A stretch of DNA of 51,722 nt from contig NZ_KQ956850.1 of the NCBI RefSeq assembly GCF_001546485.1, forward strand, positions 111,440 to 163,161, in the 5' to 3' direction. This document shows, one piece after another, positions 17,706 to 25,868 of the stretch. The position numbers and the translations under genes are program-made. The notes under the pieces were generated by a model. The model did not search any database and was not told the DNA's origin. It was given only the letters and a program-made list of their open reading frames with translations. The stretch's first letter is position 1. The number at the start of each line of letters is the position of its first letter. The DNA is from Gardnerella vaginalis (GTDB lineage Bacteria; Actinomycetota; Actinomycetes; Actinomycetales; Bifidobacteriaceae).

Positions 17706-18590
17706 ATGACAAGATTATATGAAGCAGTACAAGCTTTAGAAAAGCTGTATCCTCTTGAATATGCTGAAGATTGGGATGCTCCAGGTCTTATTGTGGGTGA
17801 TTTATTAGCACCTGTTCGACGTATTGTGTGTGTTTGTGATCCTAAGCTAAGTACAGTGACTCATGCAATAGACATGGGTGCTGATTTATTGGTTACGCAT
17901 CACCCATTGTTCTTCAAGGCAGTGCATGATGTATCCGGTAGAGGAGTGCGTGGTGAAATTGTGCAGCGTTTGATGACTCATCACTGTGGTTTGTGGGTTG
18001 GACATACTAATGCTGATGTTGCGTGGCGCGGTGTTGCCCATGCTGCTGCGGATGCTTTTGGTTTGCGTAATCTTCGTCCTCTAGTTTCAACTGGTCAAAG
18101 TGATAGTGCTCAGCATCCTGTTGGATTGGGTCGTGTTGGAGCATTAGATGTATCAATGTCTTTACGTGATTTTTCACAACGTGTATTCGATGTTCTTCCT
18201 CGAACACAACTTGGAATACAAGTCGCTGGTAATCTGGACGCTTTAGTGAAAACTGTAGCAGTTTTACCTGGATCTGGAGATAGCTTATTTGATGCTGTTC
18301 GAGAGTCTCAAGCGGATGTATATGTTACAAGTGATTTACGTCATCATCCCGCTACAGACGCTTTTGAGCAAGCATTATATGAATCGCAATTGCGCAGCAA
18401 GATTAATCCTGATTGTGAGAAAAAAGTTTATCCAATGCTTATTAACACTCCTCACAGTGCTATTGAATCATTATGGTTTAACTATGCTATAAGTGATATT
18501 GCACATGCAGTTGCTCAAATTTCTGGTGAATGTCCTGAAGTTACTTGGCTACCTGATTCCTGTGATCCATGGAATTATGTGATTAATTAA
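17706..18590 (+). CDS. NIF3/DUF34 family protein
   Basis: 294 residues. The metal-site motifs of the NIF3-like family are present: LVTHHPLFFK, VGHTNADVAWRGVAHAAADAFGL and, near the C-terminus, VYVTSDLRHHPATDA. Members are dinuclear-metal proteins, often called GTP cyclohydrolase 1 type 2 or YbgI; the cellular role is not settled. ATG 17706 with AAGGA 6 nt upstream is clearly the start, 19 bp after polA, so it is probably cotranscribed with it. Confidence 0.88.
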   Translation: MTRLYEAVQALEKLYPLEYAEDWDAPGLIVGDLLAPVRRIVCVCDPKLSTVTHAIDMGADLLVTHHPLFFKAVHDVSGRGVRGEIVQRLMTHHCGLWVGHTNADVAWRGVAHAAADAFGLRNLRPLVSTGQSDSAQHPVGLGRVGALDVSMSLRDFSQRVFDVLPRTQLGIQVAGNLDALVKTVAVLPGSGDSLFDAVRESQADVYVTSDLRHHPATDAFEQALYESQLRSKINPDCEKKVYPMLINTPHSAIESLWFNYAISDIAHAVAQISGECPEVTWLPDSCDPWNYVIN

Positions 18591-18679
18591 ATTGTCAAAG
18601 AAACTATAAATTTTAAGCTTTTTTCAAATATCAGCAACATAGCGTGAAAACTGAGCAAATATATGAGATACTTATAAGT

Positions 18680-20809
18680 ATGCATATAAGACCAGGTTCC
18701 ATGTATCCGCTTGGTGCCAATTATGATGGTGCCGGCGTGAATTTTGCGCTGTTTTCCGAAGTTGCAAGGCGCGTTGAATTATGCTTGTTTGATGAAAACG
18801 ATCATGAAACACGTATTGACATGACTGAACAGAACTCATACGTTTGGCATAACTATGTGTCAGGAATTCAGCCTGGTCAGCGTTATGGTTACCGTGTTCA
18901 TGGCCCTTATGATCCATCTCATGGCTTGTGGTGTAACCCACACAAATTGTTGCTAGACCCGTATGCAAAAGCAATAGAAGGCAATATTGACGGTGATGAA
19001 AGCTTATTCTCGTATTGGTTTGCTAATCCGGATGATATTTCTGCAATGAATACTTTAGATTCTGCAGCTCACACAATGAAAGCTGCTGTTATTAACCCAT
19101 ATTTTGATTGGGGTAATGATCAGCATCCTATGATTCCATACCATGATTCTGTTATCTACGAAGCTCATGTTCGTGGCATGACTAATCTCGACAAACGTGT
19201 TCCTGCAGATATTCGCGGTACTTACGCTGGTCTTGCGCATCCAAGCGTTATCTCCTATTTAAGAAAGCTTGGTGTTACAGCAATTGAGCTTATGCCAATT
19301 CATCAGTTTGTGAACGATTCATTCTTGCAAAATAAGGGATTGAGTAATTATTGGGGCTACAATACCATCGGTTTCTTCGCTCCACAAAATTCTTACTCAA
19401 GTTCTGGTCAGCGTGGTGAGCAAGTTAATGAGTTTAAGTCAATGGTGAAGGCGTACCATGCAGCTGGTATGGAAGTTATTCTTGATGTAGTTTATAACCA
19501 CACGGCCGAAGGTAACGATAGGGGACCAACGTTAAGTTTCCGTGGTATTGACAATCGTGCCTACTATCGTCTTGTAGACAATGATCAGCGTCATTATTTT
19601 GACACTACTGGCACTGGTAATTCACTTCTTATGCGCTCGCCAAAGGCTTTGCGTTTAATTACTGATAGTTTGCGTTATTGGGTGACTGAAATGCACGTTG
19701 ATGGCTTCCGCTTTGACTTAGCTGCAACGCTTGCTCGTCAATTCCAAGAAGTAGATAAGCTCTCTGCATTCTTTGACATTATTGAGCAAGACCCTATTAT
19801 CTCTAGCGTAAAGCTTATTGCTGAACCTTGGGATATCGGTGTTGGTGGCTATCAAGTAGGTGGATTCCCTCCAAGCTGGTCTGAATGGAATGGGCGTTAT
19901 CGTGATTGTGTACGTGATTTTTGGCGTTCACAGCCGTCGACTTTGCCTGAATTTGCAAGTAGGCTTATGGGAAGTTCTGATTTGTATGAGCAGAATGGTC
20001 GTAAGCCTGTTGCATCTGTGAATTTCATTACAGCTCATGACGGCTTTACTATGAATGATTTAGTAAGCTATAACGAAAAACATAATGAAGCAAATAAAGA
20101 AGGAAATAACGACGGTGCAAATGACAACCGTTCTTGGAATTGTGGCGTAGAAGGTCCTACCAGTATTCACGATGTGAATGAACTGCGAGAGAGGCAAATA
20201 CGTAACCTGTTCTCAACATTGCTTATGAGTCAGGGTATTCCTATGATTTGCGCAGGCGACGAAGTAATGCGTACGCAGCATGGCAATAATAATGCTTACT
20301 GTCAAGATAATCCTATTTCTTGGATGAGCTGGGATTATAACGAAACTCAACGTGATATGTTTGATTTCGTTTCTAAACTTATTCATTTGCGTCTTCATCA
20401 CCCTGTTTTGCATCGTCGTCGCTTCTTTACTGGACGTTCAAACAATGATGATGTTTGTGATATTCCACAAGTAGAATGGCTTGATCATAACGGAACTGTT
20501 ATGGACATGGAAGACTGGTCAAATACTCACGCGCTTTCTGTGATGATTTATTTGAATGGTTCTGACATTCCAGAAACAGACTGGTATGGAACAAGAATGA
20601 TCGATAATGACTTTATTCTTATATTTAACGCTCATTATGAACCAATTACTTTTACATTGCCAGACAAGCGTTATGGTGAAAAGTGGAAGCTGATTGTAGA
20701 CACCTATAATCCAAAAGGTCCTGAGCTTTTATATGAGGCTGGATTTAATATTGTGGCTCAATCTCGCAGCTTCTTGCTACTTATGAGCGAGCATAAGCCA
20801 GAACATTAA
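18680..20809 (+). CDS. glgX: Glycogen debranching enzyme
   Basis: About 709 residues. An N-terminal CBM48-type domain (MYPLGANYDGAGVNFALFS, YGYRVHGPYDP) precedes a GH13 isoamylase-type barrel: ILDVVYNHTAEGN, GFRFDLAATLARQ with the nucleophile Asp, LIAEPWDIG with the acid/base Glu, and FITAHDGFTM. GlgX hydrolyses alpha-1,6 branches of glycogen or limit dextrin in the cytoplasm. No signal peptide is seen, so it handles internal glycogen, in contrast to the exported amylopullulanase. Start chosen at ATG 18680 (MHIRPGSMYPLG); GTG 18644 and ATG 18701 are alternatives. Confidence 0.92.
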   Translation: MHIRPGSMYPLGANYDGAGVNFALFSEVARRVELCLFDENDHETRIDMTEQNSYVWHNYVSGIQPGQRYGYRVHGPYDPSHGLWCNPHKLLLDPYAKAIEGNIDGDESLFSYWFANPDDISAMNTLDSAAHTMKAAVINPYFDWGNDQHPMIPYHDSVIYEAHVRGMTNLDKRVPADIRGTYAGLAHPSVISYLRKLGVTAIELMPIHQFVNDSFLQNKGLSNYWGYNTIGFFAPQNSYSSSGQRGEQVNEFKSMVKAYHAAGMEVILDVVYNHTAEGNDRGPTLSFRGIDNRAYYRLVDNDQRHYFDTTGTGNSLLMRSPKALRLITDSLRYWVTEMHVDGFRFDLAATLARQFQEVDKLSAFFDIIEQDPIISSVKLIAEPWDIGVGGYQVGGFPPSWSEWNGRYRDCVRDFWRSQPSTLPEFASRLMGSSDLYEQNGRKPVASVNFITAHDGFTMNDLVSYNEKHNEANKEGNNDGANDNRSWNCGVEGPTSIHDVNELRERQIRNLFSTLLMSQGIPMICAGDEVMRTQHGNNNAYCQDNPISWMSWDYNETQRDMFDFVSKLIHLRLHHPVLHRRRFFTGRSNNDDVCDIPQVEWLDHNGTVMDMEDWSNTHALSVMIYLNGSDIPETDWYGTRMIDNDFILIFNAHYEPITFTLPDKRYGEKWKLIVDTYNPKGPELLYEAGFNIVAQSRSFLLLMSEHKPEH

Positions 20810-20867
20810 ATAAGAGTCGAATAAAAATAATTTAATCGCAAATAATTTTATAATTTTATACGATTAA

Positions 20868-20899
20868 AGCAGCGTAGGAATTTAGTTTCCTGCGCTGCT
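20868..20899. terminator. Bidirectional hairpin between glgX and the convergent membrane-protein gene
   Basis: 13-bp stem (20868-20880 with 20887-20899, one G-U) and a 6-nt loop, with AT-rich flanks on both sides. It overlaps the last codons of the minus-strand gene, so it can serve both converging transcripts. Confidence 0.6.
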
Positions 20900-21976
20900 A
20901 TTTGCTATAATAGCTTGATTAATTTTTGATTGCATACGATCTGTTTGCATAGCTGCAACCTGTCTTGAAAAAACAATAATCCATCCTAGAAATAGCAGGC
21001 AAGATAATGCTTCAACATTAGTAAGAGTATTGTGACCGTGCATCCACTGATTTCCAGCCCAAGCTGTAAGAACAACAGCTAAATCAGAAGCTACATAGAA
21101 TGTGCGAGAAAGGCGAGGAGCTAACCAAGGCAAACATATAAGCATGGTGCAAATTAATCCAGTTACGCCTCTAGCACACAAGTCATGAAGAAAAGGATGA
21201 GGAGTATAACGGAAAGTTCCTATGCCAATAAAAGCAATACCGCCTAAAATAAGCAAAGTAGCCATAATGGTTGTGCGAGTTTTGAAATGATGCGTGCGCT
21301 CCTCATTGTTATGTTGTAATATTTCACGCTGAGTTGCAACAAATTCTGTAACAGCAAAGTAGCTCGTTATAATAATGCAAATTCCAGATAGTACAAGCGT
21401 TGCGTTAAACATGCTGGCTGCGAATGTGGTGCGATCACCGAGCTGAGAAAAATTATTGTTATACCAATAGGGGTCGTCGGTAGTAAGACCTGCAGTAGCG
21501 GCGCCTGAAATAACGAAAAGTGGAAGTAAGGAAGCTACTGTTTTAGCCTCAAGAAGTTCAGCTTGAATGAGTGTTGCGTAACCAACAATTCCGGATAATG
21601 CCGAGCATAATACTGGCAAATAATTGTTCATTGCGGCTCTGCCGATAATGCTGTTAATAATAGAAAGTAATGCAAAAGACATAAGAAACATTGTTGCGCC
21701 ATAAATGGTAGAAAGCGCAGTAAGTTCAAATGTATGTTTTGCTATACGAATGAGATGGTGTCCAGTAAATTTTTTATTAGTGCGCAGGTAACCAATAATA
21801 AAAGCGCCAATACTGCACAACGCCACAATTCCTGAGGATGTAAGAAAAAGTCTTTGACTAATTTGCCAAAATGCTGGCATAACCAACATGTATGTAGACA
21901 TAATAACCATTCCGAATGCTGCGCATATAAGAAATGCTATTAACCCCATTGCCTCAGTTCGCTGGAAACGTCCCAT
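20882..21976 (-). CDS. Polytopic membrane protein of unknown function
   Basis: 364 residues starting MGRFQRTEAMGLIAFLI. About ten hydrophobic segments are visible, separated by short polar loops, with no motif I recognise. The start at 21976 is supported by AAAGGA 9 nt upstream on the minus strand. The frame continues open upstream into the antisense of tRNA-Pro, but that extension is not coding. It stands alone, convergent with glgX and divergent from the tRNA gene. Confidence 0.75.
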   Translation of the reverse strand: MGRFQRTEAMGLIAFLICAAFGMVIMSTYMLVMPAFWQISQRLFLTSSGIVALCSIGAFIIGYLRTNKKFTGHHLIRIAKHTFELTALSTIYGATMFLMSFALLSIINSIIGRAAMNNYLPVLCSALSGIVGYATLIQAELLEAKTVASLLPLFVISGAATAGLTTDDPYWYNNNFSQLGDRTTFAASMFNATLVLSGICIIITSYFAVTEFVATQREILQHNNEERTHHFKTRTTIMATLLILGGIAFIGIGTFRYTPHPFLHDLCARGVTGLICTMLICLPWLAPRLSRTFYVASDLAVVLTAWAGNQWMHGHNTLTNVEALSCLLFLGWIIVFSRQVAAMQTDRMQSKINQAIIANSSAGN

Positions 21977-22144
21977 AATATTAATTCCTTTATGAATAGA
22001 ATACTTTCTATTGTAACTGGTGGTGCTCAAGTCAATCATGTTTTGAAAATTGGACACGCTAGGTGTGTCGTAAATTTGCTTTTGTCGGCAAAGTGCGCTA
22101 TTGTATTTGATTGTGCTTGGAGCTACTAAGTAGTTTGAAAGCCT

Positions 22145-22218
22145 CGGGGTGTAGCGCAGTTTGGTAGCGCGCCTGCTTTGGGAGCAGGATGTCGCAGGTT
22201 CGAATCCTGTCACCCCGA
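22145..22218 (+). tRNA. tRNA-Pro (anticodon TGG)
   Basis: A 74-nt cloverleaf: acceptor stem CGGGGTG with CACCCCG, anticodon stem CCTGC/GCAGG around TTTGGGA with anticodon TGG at 22179-22181, and T loop GTTCGAATC. CCA is not encoded. Confidence 0.97.
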
Positions 22219-22224
22219 CTTTTG

Positions 22225-22255
22225 AAACCCGGATTGTTTTCCGGGTTTTATTTTT
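22225..22255 (+). terminator. Intrinsic terminator of tRNA-Pro
   Basis: 8-bp stem (22225-22232 with 22241-22248), an 8-nt loop and a run of T residues directly after the tRNA. Confidence 0.88.
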
Positions 22256-22391
22256 TTAGCTCGCTTGTGAGACGTTCTGTTGCTCGTTTTCAACGCACTT
22301 TTTAATAAAATTGTACAATTGTATTTAAATATTTACTATACAAAAAAGCAGTCTATGTGTACTCTTATAAGCGTAAGTTTGTGCTGCAGCA

Positions 22392-22421
22392 TTGCATTAC
22401 ATTCTTATACTGTGATTATAA
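22392..22421 (+). promoter_or_regulatory. Candidate promoter before the TPP riboswitch
   Basis: TTGCAT (22392-22397), an 18-bp spacer and TTATAA (22416-22421) would start transcription close to the first base of the aptamer. Confidence 0.35.
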
Positions 22422-22427
22422 ATATTT

Positions 22428-22512
22428 TGACTCGGGAGCCGTTTGGCTGAGAGGAAGCGAAAGCTTCGACCGATTGAACGTGTGCTAAGTAATATTAGCA
22501 ACGGATGTCGCT
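22428..22512 (+). promoter_or_regulatory. TPP riboswitch (THI element)
   Basis: The aptamer core is readable: CGGGAGCC, GGCTGAGA (22445-22452), a P3a hairpin GAAGC-GAAA-GCTTC (22454-22467), GACCGATTGAAC, and a stem TGCTAA/TTAGCA (22483-22488 with 22495-22500) around a loop containing TAAT, which corresponds to the usual CTGG-ATAATG-CCAG element. It lies directly before ykoE and implies repression by thiamine pyrophosphate. Confidence 0.88.
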
Positions 22513-22520
22513 CTTTTCCC

Positions 22521-22553
22521 GTGCCCAAATCTTTCAATATTGAAGAAAGGCAC
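22521..22553 (+). promoter_or_regulatory. Putative ribosome-site sequestering hairpin of the TPP riboswitch
   Basis: GTGCC (22521-22525) pairs with GGCAC (22549-22553), and the GG belongs to the GAAAGG ribosome binding site of ykoE. A palindromic TTCAATATTGAA in between may extend the fold. No terminator is seen, so control is likely at translation. Confidence 0.55.
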
Positions 22554-22559
22554 TTTACT

Positions 22560-23162
22560 ATGACTAATGTTTCAATTGAACATTCTAATCGCTGGCGTAT
22601 TCTAGATATCGTAATTGCTGCTATTATTGCTGTTGCATCTGGCGTATTATTCTGGGCTTGGGATATTGTGTGTGCAGCTCCTACTAATCTTTTTGCAAGC
22701 CTGTTGCCTGGTGCTGAAGGTTTATCTAATGGTTTTTGGCTTTTTGCTGGACCTTTAGCTGCAATAATCGTACGTAAGCCTGGTGCTGCATTATTTGCTG
22801 AAACGCTTGGTGCGTTTGTAGAACTTATGTTAGGAAATCAGTGGGGCGTTGGCGGATCCTTGATTGTTGGTATCATTCAAGGCATTGGTGCAGAACTTGC
22901 CTTCATCTTGTTTATGTACAAGTCATGGAATTTGCTTTCCACTGTAATATCTGGCTCATTGGCAGGCGTAGCTTGCTTTATCTACAATTGGACTAGTGGC
23001 GGCCAAGGCTGGAATACTCAGTATATTGTTGCAAATCTCATTACTTCTATTATCTCTGGTTTCATTGTTGCAGGCGTTGTCGTGTGGCTTGTTCAAAAGG
23101 CGTTAGCTGCAACGGGTGTGCTTGATCGTTTTGAGTCAGGCCGCCCTCAGGCATTAGTGTGA
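22560..23162 (+). CDS. ykoE: ECF transporter S component, YkoE family (thiamine or its pyrimidine precursor)
   Basis: Membrane protein of 200 residues and about five to six helices (IVIAAIIAVASGVLFWAWD, the GFWLFAGPLAAIIVRKPGAAL loop, the conserved EXXGAFVELMLGNQWG-like segment). Family knowledge: YkoE is the substrate-binding part of a predicted hydroxymethylpyrimidine/thiamine importer with YkoD and YkoC, and the set is often under a TPP riboswitch, as here. Start ATG 22560 follows GAAAGG; the open frame upstream to 22443 runs through the aptamer and is not coding. Confidence 0.9.
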   Translation: MTNVSIEHSNRWRILDIVIAAIIAVASGVLFWAWDIVCAAPTNLFASLLPGAEGLSNGFWLFAGPLAAIIVRKPGAALFAETLGAFVELMLGNQWGVGGSLIVGIIQGIGAELAFILFMYKSWNLLSTVISGSLAGVACFIYNWTSGGQGWNTQYIVANLITSIISGFIVAGVVVWLVQKALAATGVLDRFESGRPQALV

Positions 23163-23192
23163 GTTATATCTGGAATATTTATTGCAATTTAT

Positions 23193-23236
23193 AAACTATC
23201 GTGTTTCATGTCAAAATGACAAAAACACGATAGTTT
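23193..23236. repeat. 14-bp perfect inverted repeat between ykoE and ykoD
   Basis: Arms 23193-23206 and 23223-23236 are exactly complementary; the 16-nt loop contains a nested TGTCA-AAA-TGACA hairpin. No T tail follows. It sits inside the 155-bp gap between two genes of one transporter, so it could be an mRNA-stability or partial-termination element, or a protein operator. Confidence 0.8.
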
Positions 23237-23317
23237 ACTCATATGATGCTCTTATTATTGTATTTATTTCATATTTTGATTTTTTTAAATTATGCTATGC
23301 AATGAAAGTTTGTTGGT

Positions 23318-24883
23318 ATGCAATTTGTGGATAAAACTGAGTGGACTCCAGCGAGTGTAGTTGCTCAAAACTGGGGTTGGAGGCACGCAACACGCAAAGA
23401 TTTTGTGTTAAGGAATGTGAATATTGATATTAAGCCTGGTGAGCATGTGCTGCTTTTAGGCGCTTCTGGCGCTGGGAAAAGCACATTTATGGCAGGTTTA
23501 GCAGGTGTATTAGGCGATGAAACAGAAGGCATGGAAGAAGGTAGTCTTCTCATCGGTGGTGTTCATGCTAGGGATGCTCGCGGGCAAGTTGGACTTGTTA
23601 TGCAAGATCCAGATTCTCAAATTATTCTTGAGAGAATAGGTGATGATGTAGCTTTTGGAAGTGAGAATCTTGGAATTGCTACTGAAGAGACTTGGAATCG
23701 TGTGCAGCTTTCATTAAAAGCTGTTGGATTAGACGATATTACTCAAGGAAGTCAGGGTCTTAGACGTTCAACACAATCTTTATCGGGAGGTCAAAGGCAA
23801 CGTCTTGCTTTAGCAGGAGTGCTTGCAATGCACCCTGGATTACTACTTTTAGATGAGCCTACAGCTAATCTCGATCCTGAAGGTGTTCAGCAAGTGCATG
23901 ATGCAGTAGCGAATATTCTTAAAAAAACAGGTTCTACGATGATTGTAGTTGAACATCATATTGATGTTTGGCTGGATTTGATTGATAGAGTTATTGTTGT
24001 TGGGAAAAATGAAGATAATAATAGTGCAAATGCGGGTTGTGTTATCGCAGATGGTAAACCTGAGGAGGTTTTTGCAAAATATGGTGATATGCTTGCAGAA
24101 AGTGGTGCTTGGGTTCCAGGAAGAACAGTGAAATCTTTTGCTCCTCAACATTGTGATAGCGTAATGAAGGATATGGAAAAATCTGTTGCACTTTATACCA
24201 ATGATTGCTCTTTTGGAAGAACTCTACCACTAGCTGAACATGTTAATGTAGCTTTTCGTTTTGGCGAAGTAGCAGCTTTAATGGGGCCTAATGGTGCTGG
24301 TAAAACTACGTTAGCGTTAACACTTGCAGGCTTATTAAAACCGATTGACGGCTGCGTATGCATGATGAACAAGTACGTGCCGAAGCGACGAAAGAATAAT
24401 CTTTTTACGTGGAAAAGTCAAGAATTATTAGGTCGAGTTGGCATGGTGTTTCAAGAGCCAGAACACCAATTTATAACATCATCTGTGAGAGACGAAGTTG
24501 CTGTAGGACCTAAAAAGCAAGGAAAAAGCGAAAAGGAATCTTACGATATTGCCGATAACATGCTTGAACGTATGAATTTAAAGCGTTTTGCTCTTGCTAA
24601 TCCTTATACCTTATCTGGAGGAGAAAAACGTAGACTTTCTGTAGCTACGCTTTTAGCTGCTGCTCCACGTGTTGTCATTATGGATGAGCCTACTTTTGGA
24701 CAAGATTTTAAAACTTGGACAGCGATGGTGGAACTTATTGCACAAATACGAGATAGTGGCTCAGCAGTGATCGTGGTTACTCATGATGATGAGCTTGTAA
24801 AGTCTTTAGATGCCAGAGTAATACGAGTTGAGTATGAAAAAGTCACAGACTCTGCTCATAACTACAATGAAAGGAATGAGTAG
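23318..24883 (+). CDS. ykoD: ECF transporter ATPase with two ABC domains, YkoD type
   Basis: 521 residues with both ATPases in one chain. First: Walker A GASGAGKST, signature LSGGQRQR, Walker B LLLLDEPTANLDP. Second: Walker A GPNGAGKTT, signature LSGGEKRR, Walker B VVIMDEPTFGQD. The halves lie closer together than in the Trp-leader cassette. Together with YkoE and YkoC it forms a complete importer. Start ATG 23318 has only a weak ribosome site. Confidence 0.9.
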   Translation: MQFVDKTEWTPASVVAQNWGWRHATRKDFVLRNVNIDIKPGEHVLLLGASGAGKSTFMAGLAGVLGDETEGMEEGSLLIGGVHARDARGQVGLVMQDPDSQIILERIGDDVAFGSENLGIATEETWNRVQLSLKAVGLDDITQGSQGLRRSTQSLSGGQRQRLALAGVLAMHPGLLLLDEPTANLDPEGVQQVHDAVANILKKTGSTMIVVEHHIDVWLDLIDRVIVVGKNEDNNSANAGCVIADGKPEEVFAKYGDMLAESGAWVPGRTVKSFAPQHCDSVMKDMEKSVALYTNDCSFGRTLPLAEHVNVAFRFGEVAALMGPNGAGKTTLALTLAGLLKPIDGCVCMMNKYVPKRRKNNLFTWKSQELLGRVGMVFQEPEHQFITSSVRDEVAVGPKKQGKSEKESYDIADNMLERMNLKRFALANPYTLSGGEKRRLSVATLLAAAPRVVIMDEPTFGQDFKTWTAMVELIAQIRDSGSAVIVVTHDDELVKSLDARVIRVEYEKVTDSAHNYNERNE

Positions 24884-24885
24884 AA

Positions 24886-25782
24886 GTGAATAAAACTAGT
24901 AGTGCAGAGGTATCATATAGCAGTATGCAAATTGAGAACTTTGAAAATTTATTAAAAGTTTCACACATTGATGTAACTCCATCTTCTCAACGTTTAGAAA
25001 GTGAGCGTCTAGTTTCACCGTCTTGGTTGATTCGTAAGCTCAATCCAATAAGCCGTTTTATTGGAGCGTTATTACTTTGCTTGCCTATGTTTGTTACATT
25101 AGATATTGTTTCTGCTTCTATTGCATTCGGTTTAGATATGCTGTTATTGGCAATTGCTGGAGTAACTCCTTGGTATGTTTTACGCCATACGTGGCCAGTT
25201 TGGATTGCTGCTTCTGGTAGTTTTATATCGGTGCTTTTATATGGTAAAAGTTCTGGAAGTGAGATATTTCAGTTTGGTTGGATGCATATAAGTCAAGGTT
25301 CGTTATATTTGGCAATCTGTACATTTGTTCGCGTTGCTGCTGTAGCGGTTCCAGGTGTGATATTGGCCATTGGATTAGATCCAACTGATTTAGCAGACGG
25401 TTTAGTGCAGATTCTGCATTTTTCTCCACGTTTTGTGTACGGAGCATTAGCTGGGTTGAGAATGTTTAGTCTATTACAGAATGATTGGCGTGCTTTTGGT
25501 TTAGCTCGTAGGTCTCGTGGTATATCGGATGGTAAAGCGTTACAACGCATGCTTTCGCAGTCTTTTGGTTTGCTTGTGTTATCTATTCGCAGGGGCACTA
25601 AACTTGCTACCGCTATGGAAGCTAGAGCTTTTGGAAGTAGTATTAAACGTGTTCCAGCAAGAAAATCGAAGTTAACAGCATACGATTGGATATTTTATGT
25701 AATTTGCATTGCTGTTCCTACTATTGCTTTATATGCTTCAATACGAACAGGATATTGGCATAATGCGTTCATTCATATGTAA
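24886..25782 (+). CDS. ykoC: ECF transporter T component, YkoC type
   Basis: 298 residues with a 45-residue soluble N-terminus before LVSPSWLIRKLNPISRFIGA, then about five helices. The coupling motifs are ARRSRGISDG and AMEARAFGSS, the Ala-Arg pairs that contact the ATPases. GTG 24886 lies 2 bp after ykoD, with AAGGA about 10 nt upstream, so the two are translationally linked. Confidence 0.88.
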   Translation: MNKTSSAEVSYSSMQIENFENLLKVSHIDVTPSSQRLESERLVSPSWLIRKLNPISRFIGALLLCLPMFVTLDIVSASIAFGLDMLLLAIAGVTPWYVLRHTWPVWIAASGSFISVLLYGKSSGSEIFQFGWMHISQGSLYLAICTFVRVAAVAVPGVILAIGLDPTDLADGLVQILHFSPRFVYGALAGLRMFSLLQNDWRAFGLARRSRGISDGKALQRMLSQSFGLLVLSIRRGTKLATAMEARAFGSSIKRVPARKSKLTAYDWIFYVICIAVPTIALYASIRTGYWHNAFIHM

Positions 25783-25868
25783 ATTTACTGTAATGAATGG
25801 TAATAAAATATCATGTAAAGCGTCTTGAAAATTATGATGCGTACATATTCATAGATAATATTCATAAT

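Noticed and set aside
21977-22213. N-terminal extension of the minus-strand membrane protein containing GFEPATSCSQSRRATKLRYTP
   Set aside because: It is the antisense translation of tRNA-Pro, a well-known false N-terminus in databases. The real start at 21976 has a good ribosome site.
22443-22559. Upstream part of the ykoE reading frame
   Set aside because: It runs through the TPP aptamer and has no ribosome site; the conserved protein starts at 22560.
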